From an uncultured Bacilli bacterium (GTDB taxonomy: Bacteria; Bacillota_I; Bacilli_A; RF39; UBA660), in NCBI GenBank assembly GCA_947522695.1, contig CANNTX010000003.1, positions 1 to 39,634 of the forward strand: 39,634 nt of DNA, in the 5' to 3' direction. Both the position numbers and the translations under genes were made by a program. Below are positions 15,734-24,864 of this stretch, in pieces. The notes under the pieces were generated by a model, which made no database searches, was not told the DNA's origin, and saw only the letters and a list, made by a program, of their open reading frames with translations. Every line of letters begins with the position of its first letter. Positions within the stretch are counted from its first letter, which is position 1.

Positions 15734-16861
15734 ATGATTTATTTAGACTATAGTGCTACAACTCCCGTATTACCCGAAATATTAAATAGTTTTAATAAAG
15801 TATGTACAGAATATATAGGAAATCCTAATAGCATGCATTCATTAGGAATTAAATCAAAAGAACTTTTAAATAGTGCTACCAAACAAATAGCCCAGGTTTT
15901 AAATATAAAAACAAGCGAAATAATATATACAAGTGGATCAACCGAAAGTAACAATATTGCCTTAATAGGAACTGCATTTGCCAAAAAGAAACAAGGAAAT
16001 CATATTATAGTATCAAAACTAGAACATGAAAGTATCTATGGAATATGTAAATTTTTAGAAGAAAATGGTTTTATTATTGATTATGTTAATAACACCAAAG
16101 ATGGCATAATTGATTTTGATGATCTAAAAAGTTTAGTTACTAAAGATACCATTTTAGTATCTATTTGTGCTGTAAATAGTGAACTTGGAATAAGACAACC
16201 ACTTAAAATAATTAAACAAATAATTAAGAAAGAAAACTCAGATTGTGTCTTCCATAGTGATATGACTCAAGCATTAGGTAAATGTCCAATCAATTTAAAT
16301 GATGTCGATTTAGCAAGTTTTTCTAGTCATAAAATTTATGCTCCCAAAGGAGTTGGAATGCTTTATAAAAGTTCAAATGTTAATATCAAACAATTAATGT
16401 ATGGATCAAACGGAGAATTTAGACCAGGTACACCAAACCTACCAGGAATAGTAACATTTAGTAAAGCAATTAGACTAGCAACTGAAGATTTAAATAAAAA
16501 AGAAGATAAAATTAGAAAATATAATCAAAAAATAGTTGAACATTTAAAAAAATATCCTAAGATTTTAATTAACAACACCAACAATTCAATTCCTAATATG
16601 GTAAATATTTCACTTATGGATATTAAACCCGAAACTTTTGTCCATGCTCTTGAAAAACATGAAGTATATGTTTCATCAAATACTGCTTGTGCTAGTGGTA
16701 AAATATCTAATGCCGTTTTAGGAATATATAATGATAAAGTTAGAGCCTTAACAACAATCAGAATAAGTTTATCTTATTTAACAACAAATGAAGAAATAGA
16801 AGAATTTTTAAATATATTTGATGAAGTCTATGAAAAATTAGAGGAGTTAAGAAATGTTTAG
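15734..16861 (+). CDS. Cysteine desulfurase, NifS/IscS family (probably the ThiI partner)
   Basis: A 375-residue PLP enzyme that takes sulfur from cysteine and holds it as a persulfide. It begins IYLDYSATTPV and has TSGSTESNN, the cofactor lysine Lys200 in SFSSHKIYAPKG, the FRPGTPNLPG motif and the catalytic Cys319 in SSNTACASGK. The gene order desulfurase - acetyltransferase - thiI implies that it supplies sulfur to ThiI for 4-thiouridine in tRNA, as NifZ does in Bacillus subtilis. CAGGTGAT precedes the ATG. The downstream gene overlaps by 8 bases. Confidence 0.93.
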   Translation: MIYLDYSATTPVLPEILNSFNKVCTEYIGNPNSMHSLGIKSKELLNSATKQIAQVLNIKTSEIIYTSGSTESNNIALIGTAFAKKKQGNHIIVSKLEHESIYGICKFLEENGFIIDYVNNTKDGIIDFDDLKSLVTKDTILVSICAVNSELGIRQPLKIIKQIIKKENSDCVFHSDMTQALGKCPINLNDVDLASFSSHKIYAPKGVGMLYKSSNVNIKQLMYGSNGEFRPGTPNLPGIVTFSKAIRLATEDLNKKEDKIRKYNQKIVEHLKKYPKILINNTNNSIPNMVNISLMDIKPETFVHALEKHEVYVSSNTACASGKISNAVLGIYNDKVRALTTIRISLSYLTTNEEIEEFLNIFDEVYEKLEELRNV

Positions 16862-17321
16862 TTTTAATACTCCTAATTATGAATTTATGACATTTAATCC
16901 TAAAAGAATAGAACACGTAAAAGCCAAATGTTTTTTAGTAACTAATCCTGAAGTTAGAGAATATCTTAATGATACAATCGATAAAAACTTAAATCCTAAA
17001 AATAATAATGCATTTTTAGTTTCTAGAGATAATAAAGTAGTAGGTTATTTAGGCGTATTCGATTTAAGAGATTATTTAGAACTACATTATGCTGTCGTTG
17101 GTTCATATAGAGGATATAAATTTTCCTTAACTGAAACAACGGGTTGTCAAATCTTAAAAGAAGCAAGCGAAAATTTATTCGAAAGATATAAATCTATTGA
17201 ATTTATTAAATTAGATATAGAAACAAGTAATATTCGTAGCAAGAAAGCTGCACTAGCAGCGGGTTACTATCCTTACGGAGTAGATGACTTAAATTGTGAA
17301 GAATACAGGAGGTATAGGTAA
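16854..17321 (+). CDS. GNAT-like acetyltransferase
   Basis: A 155-residue protein with the order of GNAT enzymes: a first helix region, the strand pair AFLVSRDNKVVGYLGVFDL (about 60-80), an acetyl-CoA-like loop at YRGYKFS (about 86-92), and a C-terminal IEFIKLDIETSNIRSKKAALAAGY, which is the usual N-x-x-A-x-x-x-Y-x-x-x-G-(F/Y) ending. The Q/RxxGxG/A motif is imperfect. It sits between the cysteine desulfurase (8-base overlap) and thiI (1 base gap), so it is co-transcribed. Its substrate is unknown; a link to tRNA thiolation rests on position alone. Confidence 0.75.
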   Translation: MFSFNTPNYEFMTFNPKRIEHVKAKCFLVTNPEVREYLNDTIDKNLNPKNNNAFLVSRDNKVVGYLGVFDLRDYLELHYAVVGSYRGYKFSLTETTGCQILKEASENLFERYKSIEFIKLDIETSNIRSKKAALAAGYYPYGVDDLNCEEYRRYR

Positions 17322-17322
17322 A

Positions 17323-18504
17323 ATGAAAAAATTAATAATTATAAAATATGGCGAATTAACAACAAAACATGATAACATTAACTATTTCATTAAAACATTA
17401 AAAAATAATTTAGACGAATCATTAAAAGATATTAATCACAACATTATATTTGATCGTGGAAGAATGTATATTGAATCTGATAATTTCGATGAAGTATTAA
17501 ATGTTGCATCAAAAACATTTGGAATTCATGAGATAAATATTGGTTATGAATTTGATGATATCAACTTTGATAATTTAAAAAATAATTTAATCGGTTTACT
17601 TCAAGATAAAGAATTTACTACCTTTAAAGTAGTTACTAAAAGAGCTAATAAGTCATATCCTTTAGATAGTATGGAAATATCTCGTGAATTAGGTGGAGTA
17701 GTTCTTAAAAATTTTAAGAATAAAAAAGTTGATGTTAAAAATCCAAAATTAGAAATAAATGTTGAAATAAGATTTAACAAAGCTTATATTTATTTTGAAA
17801 AAATAAAAGGAATTGGCGGTTACCCAGTAGGTACCTTAGGAAAAGGCATTTTAATGCTAAGTGGTGGCATTGATTCACCAGTTGCTGGCTATCTTGCTAT
17901 GAAAAGAGGAATTAGATTAGAATGTGTTTATTTTGATAGTCCTCCTCATACAAGTATAGATGCTAAAAATAAAGTTATTGACTTAGCTAGCACATTAGCT
18001 GAATACTCTAATTATATTAAAGTCCACGTAATTCATTTTACCGAAATTCAAGAAGCAATTTATAAAAATTGTCCTAAAGAATATATGATAACTATTATGC
18101 GTAGAATGATGTATCGTATTTGCGAAACTCTAGCTTATAGAGTAAACGCTAAATGTATTGTTAATGGAGAATCAGTAGGTCAAGTAGCAAGTCAAACTCT
18201 AACAAGTATGATGGCAATTAATGAAGTAGTAAAAATGCCAGTAATAAGACCAGTTGCTTGTTTTGATAAATTAGATATTATAGATATCAGTAAAAAAATT
18301 AATACCTATGATATAAGTATTAGACCATTTGAAGATTGCTGTACCATCTTTGTTCCTGAGCATCCTGTAATTAATCCAGATATTAATAAAGCAAGAGAAT
18401 ATGAAAATTTATTTGATTACGAAACCTTAATCAAAGAAGCATTAAAGAACGAAGAAATAATTAAATTACCAATTATAAATAATGAATTTACTGATATTTT
18501 ATAA
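17323..18504 (+). CDS. thiI: tRNA uridine 4-sulfurtransferase ThiI
   Basis: ThiI (394 residues) adenylates U8 of tRNA and moves sulfur onto it, giving s4U; in some species it also serves thiamine synthesis. It has an N-terminal ferredoxin-like domain (IIIKYGELTTK), a THUMP domain (about 60-165, with FDRGRMYIE before it), and a PP-loop domain with SGGIDS from residue 180. There is no C-terminal rhodanese domain, as in Bacillus, where a dedicated desulfurase donates the sulfur directly. AGGAGGT at 17308-17314 selects the ATG at 17323 over the in-frame one at 17296. Confidence 0.96.
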   Translation: MKKLIIIKYGELTTKHDNINYFIKTLKNNLDESLKDINHNIIFDRGRMYIESDNFDEVLNVASKTFGIHEINIGYEFDDINFDNLKNNLIGLLQDKEFTTFKVVTKRANKSYPLDSMEISRELGGVVLKNFKNKKVDVKNPKLEINVEIRFNKAYIYFEKIKGIGGYPVGTLGKGILMLSGGIDSPVAGYLAMKRGIRLECVYFDSPPHTSIDAKNKVIDLASTLAEYSNYIKVHVIHFTEIQEAIYKNCPKEYMITIMRRMMYRICETLAYRVNAKCIVNGESVGQVASQTLTSMMAINEVVKMPVIRPVACFDKLDIIDISKKINTYDISIRPFEDCCTIFVPEHPVINPDINKAREYENLFDYETLIKEALKNEEIIKLPIINNEFTDIL

Positions 18505-18536
18505 ATTATTATCCATAATAATAATGGGTGATAATC

Positions 18537-18653
18537 TTGAAAGGCTATTCATTAGATGAAAAAGATAAAATAGGTAATGTTTATAATAATGAATATGGAT
18601 TAAACTTAAAAGATCCTAAAATTAAACTTAATTCTTACTTTAAGTTAAAATAA
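18537..18653 (+). CDS. Small 38-residue protein, uncertain
   Basis: A TTG codon preceded by GGGTGAT opens a 38-codon frame that ends just before a terminator. The peptide starts MKGYSLDEKDKIGNVYNNEY and ends in a basic, hydrophobic stretch; it has no membrane span. It could be a real small protein at the end of the thiI operon, or the remnant of a gene. I recognise no family. Confidence 0.4.
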   Translation: MKGYSLDEKDKIGNVYNNEYGLNLKDPKIKLNSYFKLK

Positions 18654-18679
18654 AGATAGTCAAAAACTATCTTTTTATG
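18652..18679 (+). terminator. Terminator of the desulfurase-thiI operon
   Basis: The perfect 9-base stem AAAGATAGT / ACTATCTTT has a 5-base loop and T-run. It overlaps the stop of the 38-codon frame. Confidence 0.9.
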
Positions 18680-18706
18680 TATAATATTTTTTGAGGAGAT
18701 GTAATA

Positions 18707-19885
18707 ATGAAAATATTAAGTGTAAACGCTGGTTCATCATCTTTAAAATTTACTTTATTTGAGATGCCAGAAGAAAAAGAATTAATTAGTGGAGTATTTG
18801 AAAGAATTGGAATAGATTCATCTTTCTATACTATTAAATTTAATGGAGAAAAAATTAAAAAGGAAGTAGAACTAAAAGATCATAAAGCAGCTTTTGAATT
18901 ATTAGTTAAAGAATTAATTGATAATAAAATTGTTGAGTCTTTAGAAGAAATAGCCGGAATTGGTCATAGAATAGTTCAAGGTGGATCATACTTTGATAAA
19001 ACTGTTTTAGCAACTGAAGATAATATTTCTATCGTTGAAAAGTTATCTAGTTTAGCACCACTTCACAATCCAGCTGCTGTTGTTGGAATTCGTGCTGCTC
19101 AAAGTGTATTCCCAAATGCTACAGAGACTTTAGTGTTTGATACTGCGTTCCATCAAACTATGGAAGAAGAAGTATATTTATATCCAGTTCCATATGAATG
19201 GTATACTAAATATGCTGTAAGAAGATATGGTGCTCATGGAACAAGTCATAAATATGTAAGTATGCGTGCTAATGAAATATTGGAAAATCCAAACGCTAGA
19301 TTAATAACTTGTCATATTGGAAATGGTGCATCAATTAGTGCTGTTAAAGCTGGTAAATGTGTTGAAACTTCAATGGGATTAACACCTAATGCAGGACTTA
19401 TGATGGGGACACGTTGTGGAGATATCGATGCAACTATATTACCATATATTATGGAAGAAACAGGTATGACTCCAAAAGAAATGGATACAGCTTTAAATAA
19501 ACAATCAGGTTTATTTGGAATAAGTGGAGTATCATCAGATTCAAGAGATATTGAAGATGGTATTAATAATGGAGATGAAAGATGCATTCTTGCTCAAAAA
19601 ATGTATGTAAAAAGAATTGTTGATTTTATTGCTAAATACTATGTTGAATTAGGTGGATGCGATGCAATTATCTTTACTGCTGGAGTAGGAGAAAACTCAA
19701 TTTCAACTCGTATGGAAGTAATGGAAAAATTAGCATGTTTAGGTGTTAAACCTGATGTTGAAAGAAATAACGTAAGAGGAAAAGAAACTCTAATAAGTGC
19801 CGATAATAGTAAAATTCCAGTATATGTTATTCCTACTAATGAAGAATTAATGATTGCTACTGATACTTATAATTTAGCAAAATAG
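18707..19885 (+). CDS. ackA: Acetate kinase
   Basis: AckA (392 residues) makes ATP from acetyl phosphate and ADP, the energy-yielding end of acetate fermentation. Family motifs are intact: ILSVNAGSSSLKF at the N-terminus, GHRIVQGG, FDTAFHQTM, RRYGAHGTSHKYV, HIGNGASISA, MGTRCGDIDATI and TAGVGENS. The start is fixed by TGAGGAGAT 6 bases upstream. A TATAAT follows the upstream terminator, so it probably has its own promoter. No phosphotransacetylase gene is in the window. Confidence 0.97.
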   Translation: MKILSVNAGSSSLKFTLFEMPEEKELISGVFERIGIDSSFYTIKFNGEKIKKEVELKDHKAAFELLVKELIDNKIVESLEEIAGIGHRIVQGGSYFDKTVLATEDNISIVEKLSSLAPLHNPAAVVGIRAAQSVFPNATETLVFDTAFHQTMEEEVYLYPVPYEWYTKYAVRRYGAHGTSHKYVSMRANEILENPNARLITCHIGNGASISAVKAGKCVETSMGLTPNAGLMMGTRCGDIDATILPYIMEETGMTPKEMDTALNKQSGLFGISGVSSDSRDIEDGINNGDERCILAQKMYVKRIVDFIAKYYVELGGCDAIIFTAGVGENSISTRMEVMEKLACLGVKPDVERNNVRGKETLISADNSKIPVYVIPTNEELMIATDTYNLAK

Positions 19886-19900
19886 TTAAGGAGTTATTTG

Positions 19901-20848
19901 TTGGAAAATAAAATATATAAATTAATTTCTAAATATGACAATATCGTAATTGCTCGTCATGTTGGACCAGATCCCGATGCTGTTGCATCCCAAATTGCCT
20001 TAAGAGATTCAATTAAATTAACCTTTCCTAAAAAGAATGTATATGCAGTTGGAGCATCTGTTTCCCGTTTTAAAAGTTATGGTCATTTAGATAAAATAGA
20101 TGCAAGTACATTAGAAAATCCTTTGTTAATCGTACTTGATGTACCAAACATTTATCGTATTGATGGAGTAGATTTTAATATCTTTAAAGAAGTAATTAAA
20201 ATAGATCATCATCCTTATGAAGATAAAATGGGAAAAGTAGAAATAGTTGATACAACCGTTGCTTCTACTTGCGAAATAGTTGCTAGAATAATATTTAAAA
20301 CCAAATTAAAAATGGATAAATCAATTGCTAGCAACTTGTTTCTAGGAATGGTAGCTGATTCAGATCGTTTCTTATTACCAACTACATCTAAAAGTACTTT
20401 TGATACAGCATCAAAATTAGTAAATGATTATAAAATAGACTTAAAAAATCTTTATAATACACTATATGAAAGGCCAATTAATGAATTTAAATTTCAAGCT
20501 TATTTAGCACTTAATATGACAATAACTGAAAATGGATTTGCCTATATTAAAATAACAAATCAGATGATTAAAGAATTTAACGTAGATTCAGGAACTGCTT
20601 CAAATATGGTTAATAACTTTAATTATATAAAAGAAGTTAAAGCATGGGCGTTTGCTAGTTATGATGAAAGACAAGAACTTTACAAAATTAATATCAGGTC
20701 AAGAGGACCAATTATAAATGAAATTGCAAGTAAATATAATGGTGGTGGACATCCATTAGCATCAGGAGCAAGAGTTAAAAATCCTGATGATATTGATAAA
20801 TTATTTGCTGAACTTGATGAAGAATGTAAAAAATATCAAGAAAACTAA
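19901..20848 (+). CDS. nrnA: DHH-family phosphoesterase NrnA (oligoribonuclease/pAp phosphatase)
   Basis: A 315-residue DHH/DHHA1 protein that breaks down very short RNA and phosphoadenosine phosphate, with possible activity on cyclic dinucleotide products. Motifs: HVGPDPDAVASQ for metal binding, VLDVPN, IDHHPYED, and GMVADSDRFL; the C-terminal DHHA1 domain ends with the substrate-binding GGGHPLASGA. Two TTG codons lie side by side at 19898 and 19901. AAGGAG at 19887-19892 is 8 bases from the second, so that start is preferred. It follows ackA by 15 bases and is likely co-transcribed. Bacilli often have this gene as their nano-RNase. Confidence 0.9.
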   Translation: MENKIYKLISKYDNIVIARHVGPDPDAVASQIALRDSIKLTFPKKNVYAVGASVSRFKSYGHLDKIDASTLENPLLIVLDVPNIYRIDGVDFNIFKEVIKIDHHPYEDKMGKVEIVDTTVASTCEIVARIIFKTKLKMDKSIASNLFLGMVADSDRFLLPTTSKSTFDTASKLVNDYKIDLKNLYNTLYERPINEFKFQAYLALNMTITENGFAYIKITNQMIKEFNVDSGTASNMVNNFNYIKEVKAWAFASYDERQELYKINIRSRGPIINEIASKYNGGGHPLASGARVKNPDDIDKLFAELDEECKKYQEN

Positions 20849-20862
20849 CTAAAAATCTTTAT

Positions 20863-20916
20863 CCGTCAAGCAAACATTCGATAATTTTTTATAAAATACA
20901 AATGTTCGCTTAACGG
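20863..20916. repeat. 54-bp interrupted palindrome after nrnA
   Basis: A 16-base left arm (20863-20878, CCGTCAAGCAAACATT) and right arm (20901-20916, AATGTTCGCTTAACGG) pair with two mismatches around a 22-base AT-rich loop. No T-run follows, so it is not a usual terminator. A TATAAT lies at 20928-20933, 17 bases after TTCGCT in the right arm, so the arm may overlap a promoter of the decayed gene downstream. Confidence 0.6.
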
Positions 20917-20958
20917 GGAAACCGAGATATAATTTCACTAGAGTAGGAGTGAAGTTGC

Positions 20959-21822
20959 TTGGGTAAAAAATTTATAAATATAATTAAAATGATAAAGAGT
21001 AATAAAAGATTTAAATATACATTAGTTGTTACAATAATGTTATTATTTATATCAATTATAGGATATTCTTTATCATTTTTTAATAGGGATAAATTAACTT
21101 TAGTTGCTAACATAAAAGTAAATGACTTATTATTCAATATGACAACAAATAGTGATGAGTCAGATGATAGAATATTGAGATTACAAACTGGAAAAACAGA
21201 GTCATTTTATGTCAAATTAAAAAATTTAAATTCAATTAACGCAAAGTATGAATTAAAATATTAAGTATGCTCAGATAATAATTGTACCAATACATCTCTA
21301 GATTTGCCAAATATTGTTAGAATATTTGTTGATTCAAATGTAAATGGACAAATTACATCTAATATCGTTGAAATTGAACTATTTACTATTAATTCTAGCA
21401 GCAATGATGTATATATATATATAATGCTGGATATACATGGAATGAATTAGCCTTGGATAATCAAATAGAATTAATATCATCAAGTGGAAATAATCAAAAT
21501 AAAGTTATTGCATAAATAGATGGAATAGAAACAAAAGAATATCCTATATCTTGCAACTATGTAACTAGTATTGAAGAATATAATGGATATAATGAAGTAT
21601 CAATAACTAAATCATATCTTGTTTGTGATAGAAACACCAATACATGGAAAATACATTTTTTAACTAGCGAAACTCTTACATTTACAGAAGAACCATCAAG
21701 AATAGATGTATTTTTAGTTGGTGATGGTGATGGAATTGGAAAAAAGGTTGCTACCGGCAACATTGGTTCAGCATGAGACTCAGGTATAGTCGTTATTAGA
21801 GCATACAAAGAAGATTTATAAA
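20959..21822 (+). pseudogene. Decayed gene for a membrane-anchored surface protein with Gly-rich tail
   Basis: TTG start after AGGAGTGAA. The first 101 codons are open: a basic start, one membrane span (about residues 18-38, TLVVTIMLLFISIIGYSLSF), then an extracellular-type domain. It is then broken by TAA at 21262, a frameshift at the TATATATATA run near 21410-21422 followed by TAG, TAA near 21512 and TGA near 21774. Reading through, the protein continues coherently (CSDNNCTNTSLDLPNIV, then NAGYTWNELALDNQIEL, ISCNYVTSIEEYNGY) and ends IDVFLVGDGDGIGKK...SGIVVIRAYKEDL. That end resembles the GGGGGGxGxSGIVVIRY tail of large Gly-rich surface proteins of gut Firmicutes, with several Gly codons mutated. 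The damage is spread along the gene, so it is old. Translation of the first 101 codons may still occur. Confidence 0.75.
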
Positions 21823-21898
21823 TGATATATATATAAGAAATGTTAAGGAATAAATAAAAAAGAGAGTTTATACAATGAATCTAGACAAAATAATTTAA

Positions 21899-21928
21899 AA
21901 ATCACTAAATAATACAAGTGATTTTTTT
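21899..21928 (+). terminator. Terminator after the decayed gene
   Basis: The 8-base stem AAATCACT / AGTGATTT is followed by a T-run (21922-21928). It remains intact although the gene before it is broken. Confidence 0.85.
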
Positions 21929-21968
21929 GAATTTGATGATCATATTTCAAATAATTAACTAAAATTAT

Positions 21969-21996
21969 TTGCTTTAATCAACTTAAATGATATACT
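21969..21996 (+). promoter_or_regulatory. Probable promoter of the flippase-like operon
   Basis: TTGCTT (21969-21974), 16 bases, TATACT (21991-21996), placed 24 bases before the start codon of the membrane protein gene. Confidence 0.5.
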
Positions 21997-22019
21997 TGAT
22001 TATAGTGGAGAAAAAGTAT

Positions 22020-23054
22020 ATGAAAAATAAAAAATTGTTAATATCATCATGTATATTTGTTTTATTATTTGCTGTAACATTTGGAATTTTATTTTTAACT
22101 TACAGTGTAGATGATCTATTATTATGCTTAAAAATGATTAAAAGTACTTTTTATCTAATTATAGGAATTGCTATAATTATATTTTTCACTTTAGAAGCAA
22201 TCTATTTTAAAATAATTTTTAAATCATTAGACGAGAACATATCATTTAGAAGATGTATGCATTATTCATTTGTTGAATTCTTCTTTAGTGGAATTACACC
22301 AGGTTCTACCGGTGGACAACCAGTTCAACTTTATTATATGAATAAAGATAAAATTCCTATGAAAAAAAGTATGATAGCCCTAATATTAAATACGATTCTA
22401 TTTAAATTATTCTTTGTTGTAACCGGAATATTAATAATCATATTTAAATTTAATTATATTTCTATGAGTAAAACTATTGTTAAAGTTTTATTCTTCCTTG
22501 GTTTAACTTATGATATAGTAGCAATTATATTCTGTCTATTACTAATGTATAATCAAAAATTAATAAGTAAAATATTAACATTTTTTTACAAAATATATAA
22601 TAAAATCACAAACAAAAATATAGATTATAAAACTAAAATTAAAGATATTACAGAATCATATGTTGAAGAAGCAAACTACATTAAAAATAATATTGGATGT
22701 TTAATATTATCAACTATCTTAGTTTTTTTGCAACGTACTATTATGTTTTCAATAATTTACATTATCTATATAAGTATTAATTCTAATCCAGTATTAAATT
22801 ATTTTGATATAGTATTGTTACAAATATTTGTTCAACAGTCATTAGAAGTAACACTTCTTCCAGGACAAGCAGGTGTAGGTGAATATATAACCGGATTATT
22901 GTATACCAAAATATTTGACCATTTTCAAGTTCAGGGTATGATGTTAAATCGATTATTCATGTTCTATTTACCACTTCTTATCTCATTTGCCTCAGTAATG
23001 ATTGGAATTAGAACATTATATAATAAACCAAATATTAAGGAAACGGAGAAATAA
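22020..23054 (+). CDS. Flippase-like integral membrane protein (LPG synthase transmembrane family, YbhN type)
   Basis: A 344-residue protein with about eight membrane spans. The family mark is GITPGSTGGQPVQLYYM (about residues 92-108), as in proteins of the lysylphosphatidylglycerol-synthase TM family (AglD/YbhN, UPF0104). The later motif LLPGQAGVGEYITGLL is also typical. Such proteins resemble the flippase half of MprF but lack its transferase domain. GTGGAGAA before the ATG at 22020 sets the start; an in-frame ATG at 21987 lies over the -10 and has no ribosome site. It is first in a three-gene run with an Mbeg1-like hydrolase and a YjbR-like protein. The transported lipid is unknown. Confidence 0.88.
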   Translation: MKNKKLLISSCIFVLLFAVTFGILFLTYSVDDLLLCLKMIKSTFYLIIGIAIIIFFTLEAIYFKIIFKSLDENISFRRCMHYSFVEFFFSGITPGSTGGQPVQLYYMNKDKIPMKKSMIALILNTILFKLFFVVTGILIIIFKFNYISMSKTIVKVLFFLGLTYDIVAIIFCLLLMYNQKLISKILTFFYKIYNKITNKNIDYKTKIKDITESYVEEANYIKNNIGCLILSTILVFLQRTIMFSIIYIIYISINSNPVLNYFDIVLLQIFVQQSLEVTLLPGQAGVGEYITGLLYTKIFDHFQVQGMMLNRLFMFYLPLLISFASVMIGIRTLYNKPNIKETEK

Positions 23055-23057
23055 ATT

Positions 23058-24134
23058 ATGAGTAGTATTAACGATTATATTAAATGGAGAGGAGACCTTA
23101 AATTTTCTAGTGAGCACAAATTTAATGAATTAGACAGTTTAATATTAGCTAGATTTTCTTATTTGATATTTCATAAAATTGAGATGAATAAAGTAGAAAC
23201 AATTGAATCAATTTCTAAAAAAATGGCTCATTTTAAAAATAATGAATTCCTATTTAATGGTGATAAGGAGATGATCACTCTTTTAGGAAAATCACGTCGA
23301 TTCAAAGATTTAAAAGTAACTGATTACGTTAGAAATAATAGTAAAAAAGAAGAACAACAATTTAGTGCTTTAGTTATCCATATTTCTAAAAAGTCATTAT
23401 ACATATCTTTTGTTGGAACTGATGAAAACCTTTATGGTTGGAAAGAAGACTTTAATATGGCTTTCATGGATGAAGTTCCTTGTCAAAAATTAGGTACGTC
23501 TTATTTAACTCAAATTGCCAAAAAATATTGGTATAAAAAAATTAGAATAGGTGGCCATTCCAAAGGAGGAAATATTGCACTTTATTCCGCTTTAACTGCT
23601 AATAAAAACATTCAAAAAAGAATTATAAAAGTTTATAACTATGATGGACCTGGTTTAAATGAATCCATTTATAACAAACATAATAATAAAAATATAATAA
23701 ACAAAATGGAAACATATCTTCCTCAAGATTCAATTGTAGGTGCCTTATTTGAACATAAAGAAAAAATAACAACAGTTAAAAGTAATCAAACCTTTTTATT
23801 AGAACACGATATATTTTCATGGGAAGTATTAAAAGATGACTTAATTTTATCTACTGTTAAATTTAATAAAAGTGCTGGCTTAGATAAAGCAATTAAGGAT
23901 TATTTTGCTAATACTACTAAAGAAGAAAGAAAAATAGTAGTAGATACATTTTATGATATCCTAGAAACATCTAAAATTGAAAGTACTTATGATTTATTTA
24001 AAAAATATCCTATCATATTACCAAAAATGCTTTTAAAATATAAAAGTTTATCTAAAACAGATAGAACAAAAATTCTTTCATTAATAAATGCTATAATAAA
24101 AACCTATTTAACTAAAAATAAAAAAGTAAATTAA
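23058..24134 (+). CDS. Mbeg1-like alpha/beta hydrolase (DUF2974)
   Basis: A 358-residue protein. The start SINDYIKWRGDLKFSSEHKFNELDSLILARFSYL is the typical beginning of the DUF2974/Mbeg1-like family. The nucleophile elbow is GGHSKGGN, with Ser168, and YNYDGPGLNE follows as in relatives. It has no signal peptide or membrane span. These proteins have a lipase-like fold; substrates are not known. Starts 3 bases after the flippase-like gene. The pair suggests a lipid-related task, but that is inference. Confidence 0.85.
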   Translation: MSSINDYIKWRGDLKFSSEHKFNELDSLILARFSYLIFHKIEMNKVETIESISKKMAHFKNNEFLFNGDKEMITLLGKSRRFKDLKVTDYVRNNSKKEEQQFSALVIHISKKSLYISFVGTDENLYGWKEDFNMAFMDEVPCQKLGTSYLTQIAKKYWYKKIRIGGHSKGGNIALYSALTANKNIQKRIIKVYNYDGPGLNESIYNKHNNKNIINKMETYLPQDSIVGALFEHKEKITTVKSNQTFLLEHDIFSWEVLKDDLILSTVKFNKSAGLDKAIKDYFANTTKEERKIVVDTFYDILETSKIESTYDLFKKYPIILPKMLLKYKSLSKTDRTKILSLINAIIKTYLTKNKKVN

Positions 24135-24135
24135 T

Positions 24136-24804
24136 ATGAATACAGAATACGAATTATTTAAAAAGTCTACTTTTAACTATCCTAATTTAATTAAATATGG
24201 CTTTATCAAAGAATTAAATAGTTATAAATATGAAAAAAATATTTTAAATAGCAATTTTAAAATTATAATAAATGTTAAAGATAATAAATTAACAAGTAAA
24301 ATAATAGATTTAAATTTTAATGATGAATATTTAAATTTTAAAGTAGATTCTAATTTAAGTATTAACAATAAAATTAAAGAAGAATATGAATTAATTTTAA
24401 AAGATATTAAAGAAAAGTGCACAACACAATCTAATTTTATATTTAAACAATCAAACGATATCTGTATTTATATAAATAAAAAATATAAAGTAAAACCAGA
24501 ATTTCTTTGGGATAAAAGCCCTGATAATGGAGTATTTAGAAATAAATATAATAAGAAATGGTTTGGAATTATTCTAAATGTATCAAAAAATAAATTAGAT
24601 TCAAACTATAAACAAGAAGAAGTTGAAGTAATAAATATTAAATTAAATGAAAATATGATAAACGAATTACTTAAAGAAAAAGGTTTTTTCAAAGCATATC
24701 ATATGAATAAGAAAAGTTGGATAAGTATTATTTTAGATTCTAGTTTAGACAATGAAATAATTTATTCTTTAATTGATCAAAGTTATAATAATGTAAATAA
24801 ATAA
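24136..24804 (+). CDS. MmcQ/YjbR-like protein with an N-terminal extension
   Basis: A 222-residue protein. The C-terminal 110 residues fit the MmcQ/YjbR fold: PEFLWDKSPDNGVFRNKYNKKWFGII, then IKLNENMINELLKEKG, then AYHMNKKSWISIILDSSLDNEIIYSLIDQSY. The first 105 residues form a separate Lys/Asn-rich region, also seen in some longer YjbR proteins, without a motif I can name. The family is called DNA-binding-like from structure, but no clear function is known. It starts 1 base after the hydrolase stop, so the three genes are surely one operon. Confidence 0.82.
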   Translation: MNTEYELFKKSTFNYPNLIKYGFIKELNSYKYEKNILNSNFKIIINVKDNKLTSKIIDLNFNDEYLNFKVDSNLSINNKIKEEYELILKDIKEKCTTQSNFIFKQSNDICIYINKKYKVKPEFLWDKSPDNGVFRNKYNKKWFGIILNVSKNKLDSNYKQEEVEVINIKLNENMINELLKEKGFFKAYHMNKKSWISIILDSSLDNEIIYSLIDQSYNNVNK

Positions 24805-24864
24805 AAAATAATTATATGAATATAATTAAATGGTAAATAATATGTTAAGTAAAAGTATAACAAG

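Noticed and set aside
21774..21776. TGA read as tryptophan, which would mean the mycoplasma code.
   Set aside because: The 198-residue gene at 8516 ends at TGA directly in a terminator, TGG is used for Trp throughout, and this TGA lies in a gene with other stops and a frameshift.
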